From Aquicoccus sp. G2-2 (GTDB lineage Bacteria > Pseudomonadota > Alphaproteobacteria > Rhodobacterales > Rhodobacteraceae): a DNA stretch of 64,000 nucleotides. The stretch covers positions 2,480,001 to 2,544,000 of the forward strand of contig NZ_JAYDCK010000003.1 in the NCBI RefSeq assembly GCF_034555965.1, written 5' to 3'. Below, piece after piece: positions 55,996 through 64,000 of this stretch (position 1 is its first letter; every line of letters starts with the position of its first letter). The notes beneath the pieces were generated by a model that was not told where the DNA came from, did no database searches, and worked only from the letters and a program-made list of their open reading frames with translations. The position numbers were made by a program, and so were the translations under genes.

Positions 55996-56865
55996 ATGAT
56001 CGGTATCATCGGTATCGCCGTTATCTTCATCATGGTTTTCGGTGGCTACATGCTCGCCGGTGGCCATCTTGAAATCATTCTTCACGCCGCTCCGCATGAA
56101 CTCATCACAATCGGCGGGGCCGCCGTGGGGGCGTTCATGATTGCCAACGATTTCCCGGCCATCATTCACACGCTGAAAGACATCGGCAAAGTGTTCAAAG
56201 GGCCAAAATGGAAACATGCGGACTATCGCGATTTGTTGTGCCTGCTGTTCGAGCTGATCCGGCTCGCGCGCTCCAACCCGGTCGCCATTGAAGAGCATAT
56301 TGAAGCCCCGAAAGAGAGTTCGATCTTCAACCGCTACCCCAGGATCCTGACGGATACGGAGGCAATCAACCTGATTGCCGACACCATGCGCTCTGCGTCG
56401 ATGAATTACGATGATCCGCATCAGGTCGAAGATGTGCTCGACAAACGCATGGAGGAAAATCTGAGCCACGCGCTCCATTCCAGCCATGCATTGCAATCCA
56501 TGGCAGATGGCTTGCCCGCTCTCGGCATCGTTGCCGCCGTGCTCGGCGTGATCAAGACCATGGGCTCGATTGACCAACCACCGGAGGTGCTCGGCGAAAT
56601 GATCGGTGGCGCGCTCGTCGGCACGTTCATGGGGGTCTTTCTCGCCTATGGGCTGGTCGGGCCGTTCTCGACCAAGGTAAAGGCTGTCACCGAAGAGGAT
56701 GGCCATTTCTATCAGCTCATCCGCGAAGTTCTGGTCGCCAACCTGCACAATCATGCCACCAATATCTGCATTGAGGTTGGTCGTCAGAATACCCCGTCCC
56801 GGTGCCGCCCCAGCTTCACGGAGCTTGAAGACGCGCTCAAAGCCGTCAAACAGGATGCCGCATGA
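55996..56865 (+). CDS. motA: MotA, flagellar stator protein
   Basis: The 289-residue protein has four membrane helices: two near the start (IGIAVIFIMVFGGYML, ITIGGAAVGAFMIAND) and two near 170-220 (LPALGIVAAVLGVIKTMG, GGALVGTFMGVFLAYGLVG). A cytoplasmic loop carries charged residues for FliG contact. With MotB it forms the ion channel of the stator. I choose ATG 55996 over 55987 because it begins the family-typical MIGIIGIAV. Its stop overlaps the following gene as ATGA. Confidence 0.95.
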   Translation: MIGIIGIAVIFIMVFGGYMLAGGHLEIILHAAPHELITIGGAAVGAFMIANDFPAIIHTLKDIGKVFKGPKWKHADYRDLLCLLFELIRLARSNPVAIEEHIEAPKESSIFNRYPRILTDTEAINLIADTMRSASMNYDDPHQVEDVLDKRMEENLSHALHSSHALQSMADGLPALGIVAAVLGVIKTMGSIDQPPEVLGEMIGGALVGTFMGVFLAYGLVGPFSTKVKAVTEEDGHFYQLIREVLVANLHNHATNICIEVGRQNTPSRCRPSFTELEDALKAVKQDAA

Positions 56866-59192
56866 GCGGGCCACCAAGCATAGGCAAAGCCTGTCTCATG
56901 GCGGTGTTTGCGGGGTTGGCAAACCTTGCCGCGCTCATGGCACATGCCGCCCCCGTGCCGGTCCGCTCAGGGGAGCATGACGGATTCACCCGCCTTGTGC
57001 TCGACCTCCCGGCGCCCTCCCGCTGGACCCTGTCGGAAACCCCGGATGGCTCACAGATAACCCTCAAAGACATTGAGGCCACGTTTGACCTGAGCGATAC
57101 GTTCCGCAAGATCACCACCCAACGGATCGCCGGGCTGGCCCCCGTTACCGGACAGAATGCGCTCGCGATCAACCTCAATTGCGACTGCACGGTTGACGCG
57201 TTCCTCAATCCTCCCCGGATGCTGGTGATCGACATACGCGACCAACCAACCGGCGCCGACACCGCCCCGCCCCGCCTGTCCGATCGTCCGGCATCACCAC
57301 CCCCGCCACGGCCCGCCTACCATTTTCCGTTCGCCCCGCAATCCGGGGCCGCCGGGACCGGACAACCGCCGAGCGACCCGCCAGACGCGCCGCAGAATAT
57401 GGCAACAGCGCCCGCGCCGGACGGCCTTTCGCCCGCCTCGCAAACCCCACATGAGAAAGCGCACATTTACGAGGCCGAACGCCGATTGACAGCCGAGCTA
57501 AGCCGCGCCGTCTCACAAGGGCTTGTCACCCCGAAACAAACCCATCTGCCCACCCCCGAACACACCGATCCAAAGGACCAAGGCAAAGCCGCCACCGGCA
57601 ACGCCACCCCCGACCACGCCGCCGCGCGGCCCGCGCCGCATCCAGACATAAATTTGCGCGCCGAAACCAGCGCAGATCGTGATTTCATGCGCCTTAACGG
57701 GGCATCACCACACACAAATACTGGCGAACGCTGCATCACAGAAGAGACGCTGAACGTCGCAGATTGGGCCGAAAACGCCCCTTTCGGCGCACAGGTGGGC
57801 GCACTTCGCGCGCGCCTTTTCGGTGAATTCGACCGCCCCGATCCCGCCGCCGCCACCGCCCTTGCCAAGCTCTATATTGCCTTCGGCTTCGGGGCGGAGG
57901 CGCTCGATATCCTCACCGTCACCAAAGCAAACCCAAAGAGCAAAGCGATCCTCTCCGCCATGGCGGAAATTACCGAATACGGCCACGGCCGCCATATCGC
58001 CCCGTTCTCCGGCCAATATGACTGCGACAGCCCCGCCGCATTCTGGGCGCTCCTCGCGGATGAACACATCCCGGCGAATGCCATGCTGAACGAGGCGGCA
58101 ATCCTGCGCGCGATCAATGCATTACCTGCCCACACCCGCGAATTGCTCGGCCCGATTGCCAGCGCCCGCCTTGTCGCTCTGGGCAAGACGGAACTGGCGG
58201 CACAAGTCCTGCGCCCCGTAATCCGCGGCACCAACACCCCGAACAGCCGCCTCGACATGGCCAAGGCCGAACTTCATCAGGCGAAAGGCGATCTGCAAGA
58301 CGCCTCTGCAACCTTCGCCAAGGTTGTCGATGCCAATACCGCCCTGTCACCCAAAGCGGTTATCGGGTTGATCGAGGCCCGGCTTGAGGGCGGGCAGGCC
58401 ATTGATATCGGTCTGGCCGATCTGGCCGGAGCCTACGCGCAGGAATATCGCAAAAGCCCGCTTTGGGAGGGGCTCAAACGTGCCCAGATCCTTGCCCTCG
58501 CCAGTGCCGGCAGTTTCGAAAAGGCATTTCATGAGCTGGCATTGTTCATTCCCCAAACCAGCCCGGAAATCGCCCGCTCCGTCCGATCCAAGGCAATGGG
58601 CGCGCTGGCGCGCGGCGCGGGGGACATATCGTTCCTGAAACACGCGCTTGATACTGGCGCGCAGGGCCGCTCGGACCTCAACGCCGAGGCTGGCATCGAC
58701 GTCGCCCGCCGCCTGATCGCCCTCGGCTTCCCCGAGACCGCGAAAAGCTATCTCCACGCGCCCGCCAAAGGCCGCACTGCGCACGCACAGCGCATATTGC
58801 TGGCCCGCTCCGCGCTCGCCCTTGGCAAGCCGCGCCGGGCAGAGGCCGCTTTGCTCGGGCTAATCGGTGCCGATGTCGATCTGCTCCGCGCCCGCGCGCG
58901 CAGCCAAGCCGGGGATCATGCAGGGGCCGGGCGGCTCTATGCGGCGCTCAATCAAAGCGATGACGCCACGCGCGAAGCCTGGCTCGGGCAGGATTGGCAA
59001 ACCCTTGGCACGTCAAAGGATGAAGTGCTCAGAAAATCTGCCAACCTGATTGCCCCTCCCGCAGCCACCACACCCGCCGACACCGGCGTATTGGCCACGG
59101 ACCGCGCCCTTCTGAAAGAAAGCCGCGCCGCCCGAGACACGCTCACCCAAATGATCAACCACTTCGAAATTGAGCCGGAAAAGAGACGGTAA
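56862..59192 (+). CDS. 776-residue protein of unknown function in the flagellar cluster
   Basis: It is coupled to motA by an ATGA overlap. A signal peptide is likely (residues about 8-29, ending HAA). A beta-rich domain (residues 30-128, with GFTRLVLDLPAPSRW and RMLVIDIRDQP) has an AMIN-like look. A Pro/Ala-rich linker follows (about 128-280). The remaining 490 residues are helical TPR-like repeats (FGAEALDILTVTKANPKSKA, GDLQDASATFAKVVDANTA). A periplasmic scaffold for motor or stator assembly is plausible. I recall that new motility genes (fla genes) were described in a roseobacter, but cannot confirm that this is one. Confidence 0.75.
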   Translation: MSGPPSIGKACLMAVFAGLANLAALMAHAAPVPVRSGEHDGFTRLVLDLPAPSRWTLSETPDGSQITLKDIEATFDLSDTFRKITTQRIAGLAPVTGQNALAINLNCDCTVDAFLNPPRMLVIDIRDQPTGADTAPPRLSDRPASPPPPRPAYHFPFAPQSGAAGTGQPPSDPPDAPQNMATAPAPDGLSPASQTPHEKAHIYEAERRLTAELSRAVSQGLVTPKQTHLPTPEHTDPKDQGKAATGNATPDHAAARPAPHPDINLRAETSADRDFMRLNGASPHTNTGERCITEETLNVADWAENAPFGAQVGALRARLFGEFDRPDPAAATALAKLYIAFGFGAEALDILTVTKANPKSKAILSAMAEITEYGHGRHIAPFSGQYDCDSPAAFWALLADEHIPANAMLNEAAILRAINALPAHTRELLGPIASARLVALGKTELAAQVLRPVIRGTNTPNSRLDMAKAELHQAKGDLQDASATFAKVVDANTALSPKAVIGLIEARLEGGQAIDIGLADLAGAYAQEYRKSPLWEGLKRAQILALASAGSFEKAFHELALFIPQTSPEIARSVRSKAMGALARGAGDISFLKHALDTGAQGRSDLNAEAGIDVARRLIALGFPETAKSYLHAPAKGRTAHAQRILLARSALALGKPRRAEAALLGLIGADVDLLRARARSQAGDHAGAGRLYAALNQSDDATREAWLGQDWQTLGTSKDEVLRKSANLIAPPAATTPADTGVLATDRALLKESRAARDTLTQMINHFEIEPEKRR

Positions 59193-59283
59193 CCCCCCGT
59201 GAAACCGCCTGTTGCTTACGAAAAATAAACCAACCGCACCTAATCTGACACCATAGCCAGAAGGCACCGGATGGGAGAAACCC

Positions 59284-60033
59284 GTGACGATTATTTCCGT
59301 TCGAACCGGCGCGCTTGGTGGCGCATTCCTGCTCCTCTCCCTGCTCGTCCCTGCTGGCGTCAAAGCCCGCGCAACGCCGGAAACCGTTTGCGATCGCGCC
59401 GCCGAAATCGCCGCACACCGCACCGGCGTGCCGCTCCCGGTCTTGCAGGCCATCACCCGAACAGAGACCGGCCGCAAGACCAAGGGCCATTTCGGCCCCT
59501 GGCCGTGGACCGTGAATATGGAAGGCAAAGGGGTCTGGTTTGACTCCCTCGATGCGGCGCGCGCCTATGTATTTCGCAATTTCAAACGCGGCGCACGCAG
59601 CTTCGATGTTGGCTGTTTTCAAATCAATTACAAATGGCACCATCAGGGGTTTTCCTCGATTGACGAGATGTTTGATCCTTTGGCCAACGCCCTTTATGCC
59701 GCCGGTTTTCTGAAAAAACTCCATGCCGAGCTTGGCAATTGGTCAGACGCGGCAGGTGCCTATCATTCCCGCACCCCGAAATACGCCAACCGTTACAAGG
59801 CCGTGTTCGAAAAACACCGTCGGCGCGCCTCTGGCCCTGTCCTTCCCGCGCCGGAAACAACCGCGCAAAACGCGCCACCGCCCGTTCTCGCTCAACCGCG
59901 CACAGAGCCGCGCGAAAACCGTTTCCCGCTCCTGCAAAATGCCGGTGCCACGCGGCTAGGCTCGCTTGTGCCGATCATTGGCCGCGCGCAGGGGCAGCGT
60001 TTCATCACCGCCACCATCCCGCGCGGAGGCTAG
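59284..60033 (+). CDS. Lytic transglycosylase, SLT domain
   Basis: The 249-residue protein has a signal peptide (residues about 10-30) and an SLT lysozyme-like domain. The catalytic Glu is in LQAITRTETGRKT (near residue 61), with VGCFQINYKWHHQGF and ALYAAGFLKKLH downstream. It would open the peptidoglycan for the flagellar rod or hook. The GTG start at 59284 follows ATGGGAGAA. It ends six bases before flhA, and the tail beyond residue 185 is Pro-rich and variable. Confidence 0.88.
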   Translation: MTIISVRTGALGGAFLLLSLLVPAGVKARATPETVCDRAAEIAAHRTGVPLPVLQAITRTETGRKTKGHFGPWPWTVNMEGKGVWFDSLDAARAYVFRNFKRGARSFDVGCFQINYKWHHQGFSSIDEMFDPLANALYAAGFLKKLHAELGNWSDAAGAYHSRTPKYANRYKAVFEKHRRRASGPVLPAPETTAQNAPPPVLAQPRTEPRENRFPLLQNAGATRLGSLVPIIGRAQGQRFITATIPRGG

Positions 60034-60039
60034 CGCCAG

Positions 60040-62117
60040 ATGAATATTCGCACCGTTTTTCAGCCCACCATCCTGCTAGCCCTCGCCCTGATGGCGATCA
60101 TCGTGATGATGATCCTGCCCATGCCCTCTTGGGTGCTCGACATCGGCCTCGCCGCCTCGTTTGCGCTGGCAATCCTGATCTTCACCGTCACACTTTTTAT
60201 CGAGCGCCCGTTGGATTTTTCGTCCTTCCCGACGGTACTGCTGGCCTCCCTGATGCTGCGGCTCTCGCTCAATGTCTCGTCAACCAAACTGATCATCGGA
60301 CAAGGCCATACCGGCACCGGCGCGGCCGGCGGGGTGATCGAAGGATTCGCCAATTTCGTCATGTCCGGCAGTGTCTTTCTCGGCCTCGTCGTCTTTGGTG
60401 TGCTGCTCATCGTCAACTTCATGGTAATCACCAAAGGGGCCGCGCGGATGGCCGAAGTCGGCGCGCGCTTCGCCCTTGACGGAATGCCCGGCAAGCAACT
60501 GGCGATCGACGCCGACATGGCCGCCGGGGCCATTGATCATGCCGAGGCAAAAACCCGGCGTGAGCGCGAGCAGATGGAAACCACCTTCTTCGGCTCGCTT
60601 GATGGCGCGTCAAAATTCGTCAAGGGCGATGCGGTGGCCGGGTTGCTGATCACCATGCTCAACCTCGTCATGGGGCTGATCATGGGGATCGTCGTGCATG
60701 GCATGGCGCTGGCGGACGCGTTCAAGACCTACACAATCCTGACCGTCGGCGATGGGCTGGTCACGCAAATTCCCGCCGTGATCATCTCCATCGCCTCCGC
60801 TTTGCTGCTGGCGCGTGGCGGCGCCACCGGGGCCACTGATCTCACCCTGCTCACCCAGCTTGGCAAATACCCGCCCGCCCTGGCCACAGTTGCCCTCTTG
60901 ATGGGCGTCTTCGCGCTCGTCCCCGGCCTGCCATTCGTGCCATTCGTGGCCGGGGCCGCCGCACTCGGTGCCGCGGCCTGGCTGCTGCATCAACGGGCCA
61001 AAACGGCAGAGGCCGCAGCGAACGCGCCGCATCAGACAAACACCCCCCGCGCGAAGCCCCGATGGGCGACATCCTCGATCTTGATGACATCCATGTCGAG
61101 TTTGCGCCTGATCTGGTCAGCATGGTACTTGATCCCGGTACCGGGCTGGAAGCGCGCATTGCCAATATGCGCACCCATGTCGCGTCCGTGTTCGGCCTCA
61201 TCCTTCCCGAAATCCGGCTGACGGACGCTCCAAGCCTGCCGCCCGGCACATATGTCGTGCGCATACAGGGTGTCGAACAGGCGCGCGCCCGGCTGTTCCC
61301 AAGTCAGGTCATGGCGCTCAAACCCGATCAGACCACCGCCTTGCCCGCTGGCACCGACGTGGATGAGCCAGTCTATGGCGCCGCCGCCCGCTGGATTGAT
61401 CCCGGCACACAAGAGCAGGCCGCCGTGGCGGGCATTACAATTGTCACCCCGACCGAGGTTCTGGCCACGCACCTTCTCGAAATCATCAAGCGCAACTTCC
61501 CGCGCCTGCTTACCCTGAAGGCGCTGCGCCGTATCCTTGATGAGATGGTCAACCTCACCAATCCCGCGCGCGCCGAGGCCAATCGCAAGCTGCTCGACGA
61601 TCTGATCCCCGACAAGGTGCCGCTCGACCTGCTCCATGCCGTGTTGCGTATGCTGCTTGATGAGCAGGTCTCGATCCGCAACATGCCGCTCATCGTCGAG
61701 GCGGTGGCCGAGGCCCGCGCCGCGCATGTGCAGCCCGATCAGATTTGCGAGCAGGTGCGCCAGCGCCTCGGGTTTCAGCTCGTTGCCACGATGAAGCGCG
61801 ATGATGGCACCATCCCGCTCATTCAGCTTGCCCCGGAATGGGAGGAAACCTTCTCAACCTACCAGATCGAGAGCGAGCGTGGCGGGCTCGACATCGCCCT
61901 GCCGCCCGATCTTTTCAACCGGCTGACAACCGCGCTGGCCGAAAAAATTGCCGCCACGACTGAGCAGGGCATCTTTCCGGCGATTGTCACCTCCACCCGC
62001 CGCCGCCGCTTCCTGCGCACGGTGATGCGCGCCAAATCATTGGCCAACCCGGTGCTTTCATTCGAAGAAATCGGGCTGGAAGCGCGCCCTTCGCTTGTCG
62101 GAGTGATCGCCGCATGA
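60040..62117 (+). CDS. flhA: FlhA, flagellar export apparatus protein (apparent frameshift)
   Basis: FlhA is the export channel of the flagellar type III system. The first frame has its membrane part (PTVLLASLMLRLSLNVSSTK, FALDGMPGKQLAIDADM, PAVIISIASALLLARGG). The second has the cytoplasmic part (HVEFAPDLVSMVLDPG, VLATHLLEIIKRNFPRLLT). They meet in the C6 run at 61043-61048; one more C joins PHQTNTP to PREAPMGDILDLDD and gives 692 residues. The break is in the linker, where a real protein cannot be split without loss of function. The stop overlaps fliR as ATGA. Confidence 0.93.
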
Positions 62118-62884
62118 CCGCAGATCTGGCGCAGCTCCTTGGCCTTTCGCAGGCGCTGCTCTGGCAGGGATTCGTGGTGTTCCTGCGGGTCGGGGGCATG
62201 ATGGCCCTGCTGCCCGCGTTTGGCGAACGCTCGGTGCCGGTGCGGGTGCGGCTTGTCCTGACGCTGGCCTTCACCGCCGTCACCGCGCCCGCCGCGCCGC
62301 CCGCACCTGCGCCGGACGATGCCGGATTGATTGCATTGCTGTTCTGCGAAACCGGCACCGGGCTGGTTCTGGGGATCGGGCTTCGGCTCTTTATCCTCGG
62401 GCTGCAAACCGCTGGCTCAATCGCGGCACAGGCCACGTCTCTGGCGCAAATCTTCGGCGGTGCCGCGACCGAGCCAATGCCCGCCATGGGCCATATGCTT
62501 GTCATCTCCGCCCTCGCACTTTCTGTCATGTCTGGCCTGCATGTGCGCGTCGCCGAAATGCTGATCCTGTCCTACCGCCTGTTCCCGATGGGCGGGTTGC
62601 CAGCAGCATCCGCGCTTTCCCAATGGGGTGTTGCCCGCGTTTCCGCCGCCTTCTCGCTGGGCTTCACGCTGGCCGCACCGTTTCTTATCATCTCGGTGCT
62701 CTACAATCTCACGCTCGGCGTCATAAATCGCGCCATGCCACAGCTCATGGTTGCCTTTGTCGGTGCGCCACTCATCACGGCGGGCGGGCTTTTCCTGCTG
62801 TTCCTGTTCATCCCGATCATGCTGTCCCACTGGAATGAAGCCCTGTTCACCTTCATCGCCAACCCGTTCGGGCAAGCGCCATGA
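62114..62884 (+). CDS. fliR: FliR, flagellar export gate protein
   Basis: The 256-residue protein has about six hydrophobic helices. Landmarks are VFLRVGGMMALLPAFGERSVPV at the start, the central LGIGLRLFILGLQTAGSIAAQA and the terminal FLLFLFIPIMLSHWNEAL. It completes the FliPQR export gate. It overlaps both neighbours as ATGA (62114-62117 and 62881-62884), so flhA-fliR-flhB are tightly coupled. Confidence 0.95.
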   Translation: MTADLAQLLGLSQALLWQGFVVFLRVGGMMALLPAFGERSVPVRVRLVLTLAFTAVTAPAAPPAPAPDDAGLIALLFCETGTGLVLGIGLRLFILGLQTAGSIAAQATSLAQIFGGAATEPMPAMGHMLVISALALSVMSGLHVRVAEMLILSYRLFPMGGLPAASALSQWGVARVSAAFSLGFTLAAPFLIISVLYNLTLGVINRAMPQLMVAFVGAPLITAGGLFLLFLFIPIMLSHWNEALFTFIANPFGQAP

Positions 62885-63966
62885 GCGAGAGCGAAGATCA
62901 AGGCGACAAACCGTATGAACCGAGTCAGAAAAAGCTCGATGATGCACGCAAAAAGGGCGAGGTTGTCCGCTCTGCCGACCTCTGCGTAGCGGCCAGTTAC
63001 GGCGGCTTGCTGCTCTGCCTGCTGATGGCGGGCGCGGCGTCGGTGCAGCAAATCGGCACCGCGCTGATGGTCCCGCTCGATCAGGCACCGCGCCTTGCCG
63101 CATTGGTTTTTGATGGCGATGCGCGCGCGCCCTTGGGCGGATTGGCCACCGCCGTAACGCGCGCGGCGGCCCCGTGGTTTGCCACCCCCGCGCTGATGGT
63201 GCTCGGCACTATTCTGGCTCAGCGCGGCTTCACCATGTCCCCGTCCAAGCTTCAATTCAAGCTGTCGCGACTCTCACCGCTTTCCAATGCGCGCAACAAA
63301 TATGGCCGCAGCGGGCTTTTTGAATTTGCCAAGAGCTTCGTAAAACTGGTGATCTATTCTGCCTGCCTTGGGATCTTCCTGAAGGCGCACCTGCCCGAAA
63401 TGGCCAGCCTGCCAGGTGGCGCGCCGGGGCAGGCGATCTTGCTGCTGGCCGACATCGCCGCACAATTCATCCTTGTCGCGTTTGTCATAGCCCTTTGCAT
63501 CGGCGGCGTGGATTTCCTCTGGCAACGCGGCGAACACATGCGCAAGCACCGCATGTCCGACAAGGAAATGCGCGATGAACAAAAGGAAGCCGAAGGTGAC
63601 CCGCATATGAAAAACACCCGCCGCAGCCGGGCACAGGACATCGCCCTCAATCAGATGATGACCAATGTGCCGGGCGCCGATGTGGTGATCGTCAACCCGA
63701 CGCATTTCGCCGTCGCCCTGAAATGGAGCCGCCTGCCCGGCGAAGCCCCGGCCTGCGTCGCCAAAGGCCGCGATGAGATTGCCGCGCGCATCCGTGAACT
63801 GGCGATAGAAGCGGGCGTGCCGCTCCACTCCGATCCACCGACCGCCCGTGCGCTCTTTGCCACCACCAAGCTTGGCCAGCAGATTTCACCAGAGCATTAC
63901 CGTGCCGTCGCCGCCGCGATCCGGTTTGCCGAAGCGATGCGCCGCAAGGCCCGTTGGAGGACCTGA
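62881..63966 (+). CDS. flhB: FlhB, flagellar export switch protein
   Basis: The 361-residue protein has a charged start (PYEPSQKKLDDARKKGEVVRS), four membrane helices and a cytoplasmic domain containing the self-cleavage motif NPTH (VIVNPTHFAVALKW, near residue 266). FlhB switches export from hook to filament substrates after this cleavage. Length is normal. The stop is five bases before the last gene in the window. Confidence 0.96.
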   Translation: MSESEDQGDKPYEPSQKKLDDARKKGEVVRSADLCVAASYGGLLLCLLMAGAASVQQIGTALMVPLDQAPRLAALVFDGDARAPLGGLATAVTRAAAPWFATPALMVLGTILAQRGFTMSPSKLQFKLSRLSPLSNARNKYGRSGLFEFAKSFVKLVIYSACLGIFLKAHLPEMASLPGGAPGQAILLLADIAAQFILVAFVIALCIGGVDFLWQRGEHMRKHRMSDKEMRDEQKEAEGDPHMKNTRRSRAQDIALNQMMTNVPGADVVIVNPTHFAVALKWSRLPGEAPACVAKGRDEIAARIRELAIEAGVPLHSDPPTARALFATTKLGQQISPEHYRAVAAAIRFAEAMRRKARWRT

Positions 63967-63970
63967 GCCT

Positions 63971-64000
63971 ATGACAGACCCGGCGCAGGATCTGGTGGCC
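63971..64000 (+). CDS. Start of the next gene, truncated by the window edge
   Basis: An ATG at 63971 opens a frame reading MTDPAQDLVA that runs off the window. It follows flhB by four bases, so it is probably in the same transcript. Ten codons are too few to assign a family. Confidence 0.5.
   Translation, partial: MTDPAQDLVA

Overview
The window reads as the chromosome of a high-GC alphaproteobacterium, most likely a marine Rhodobacteraceae (Roseobacter group). The evidence is gene content: an aerobic benzoyl-CoA (box) pathway with a BoxR-type regulator, a roseobacter-type flagellar cluster with CtrA-like sites (TTAA-N7-TTAA), DmdC-like acyl-CoA dehydrogenases, DUF1285 and UPF0262 genes, and MoxR/DUF58/DUF4159 genes. 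No prophage, transposase, CRISPR array or secretion island was seen.

Layout. 1-9.5 kb: housekeeping genes, namely a truncated VCBS-type protein, a 2Fe-2S ferredoxin, a peptidoglycan-binding lipoprotein, a leftward run gor-hflK-hflC-DUF2065-degP, and a rightward run UPF0262-phosphatase-OCD. 9.8-11.8 kb: an ABC exporter and tRNA-Gly(TCC). 11.8-20.2 kb: a leftward benzoate block, bcl-hydrolase, then boxC-boxB-small ORF-boxA, then boxR. TGCA-N6-TGCA-like sites lie before bcl, boxC and boxR, which suggests one BoxR regulon: CoA ligation of benzoate, epoxidation by BoxAB, ring opening by BoxC. 20.3-26.3 kb: arsC-like, pyrD, DUF952, a flavoprotein, a lytic transglycosylase, a MATE exporter and two thioesterases. 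26.5-35.1 kb: two MerR regulators and a beta-oxidation block (two acyl-CoA dehydrogenases, a 70-aa protein, GST-like, thiolase, FadJ-type). 35.3-37.5 kb: a truncated LysR remnant, tRNA-Arg(CCT) and a LacI regulator. 37.5-64 kb: flagellar genes motB, flgE, flgK, flgL, flgI; then DUF1285 and a MoxR-DUF58-DUF4159-membrane protein block; then fliP, fliN, fliH, fliF leftward and fliL, a DUF6468-like gene, a MotE-like gene, motA, a 776-aa unknown, a lytic transglycosylase, flhA, fliR and flhB rightward.

The most striking raw-sequence feature is a set of about ten otherwise well-preserved genes broken or falsely fused by single-base indels, nearly all in short C or G runs. On the given strand C runs look one base short, and two of the three affected G runs look one base long. 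This points to systematic base-calling error rather than gene decay. I annotate these genes over their full inferred span and name the break in each. The best candidate for something little described is a 60-residue acidic cysteine-containing protein translationally coupled to boxA; the 776-aa protein coupled to motA is a second. I do not see a wholly new multi-gene system.
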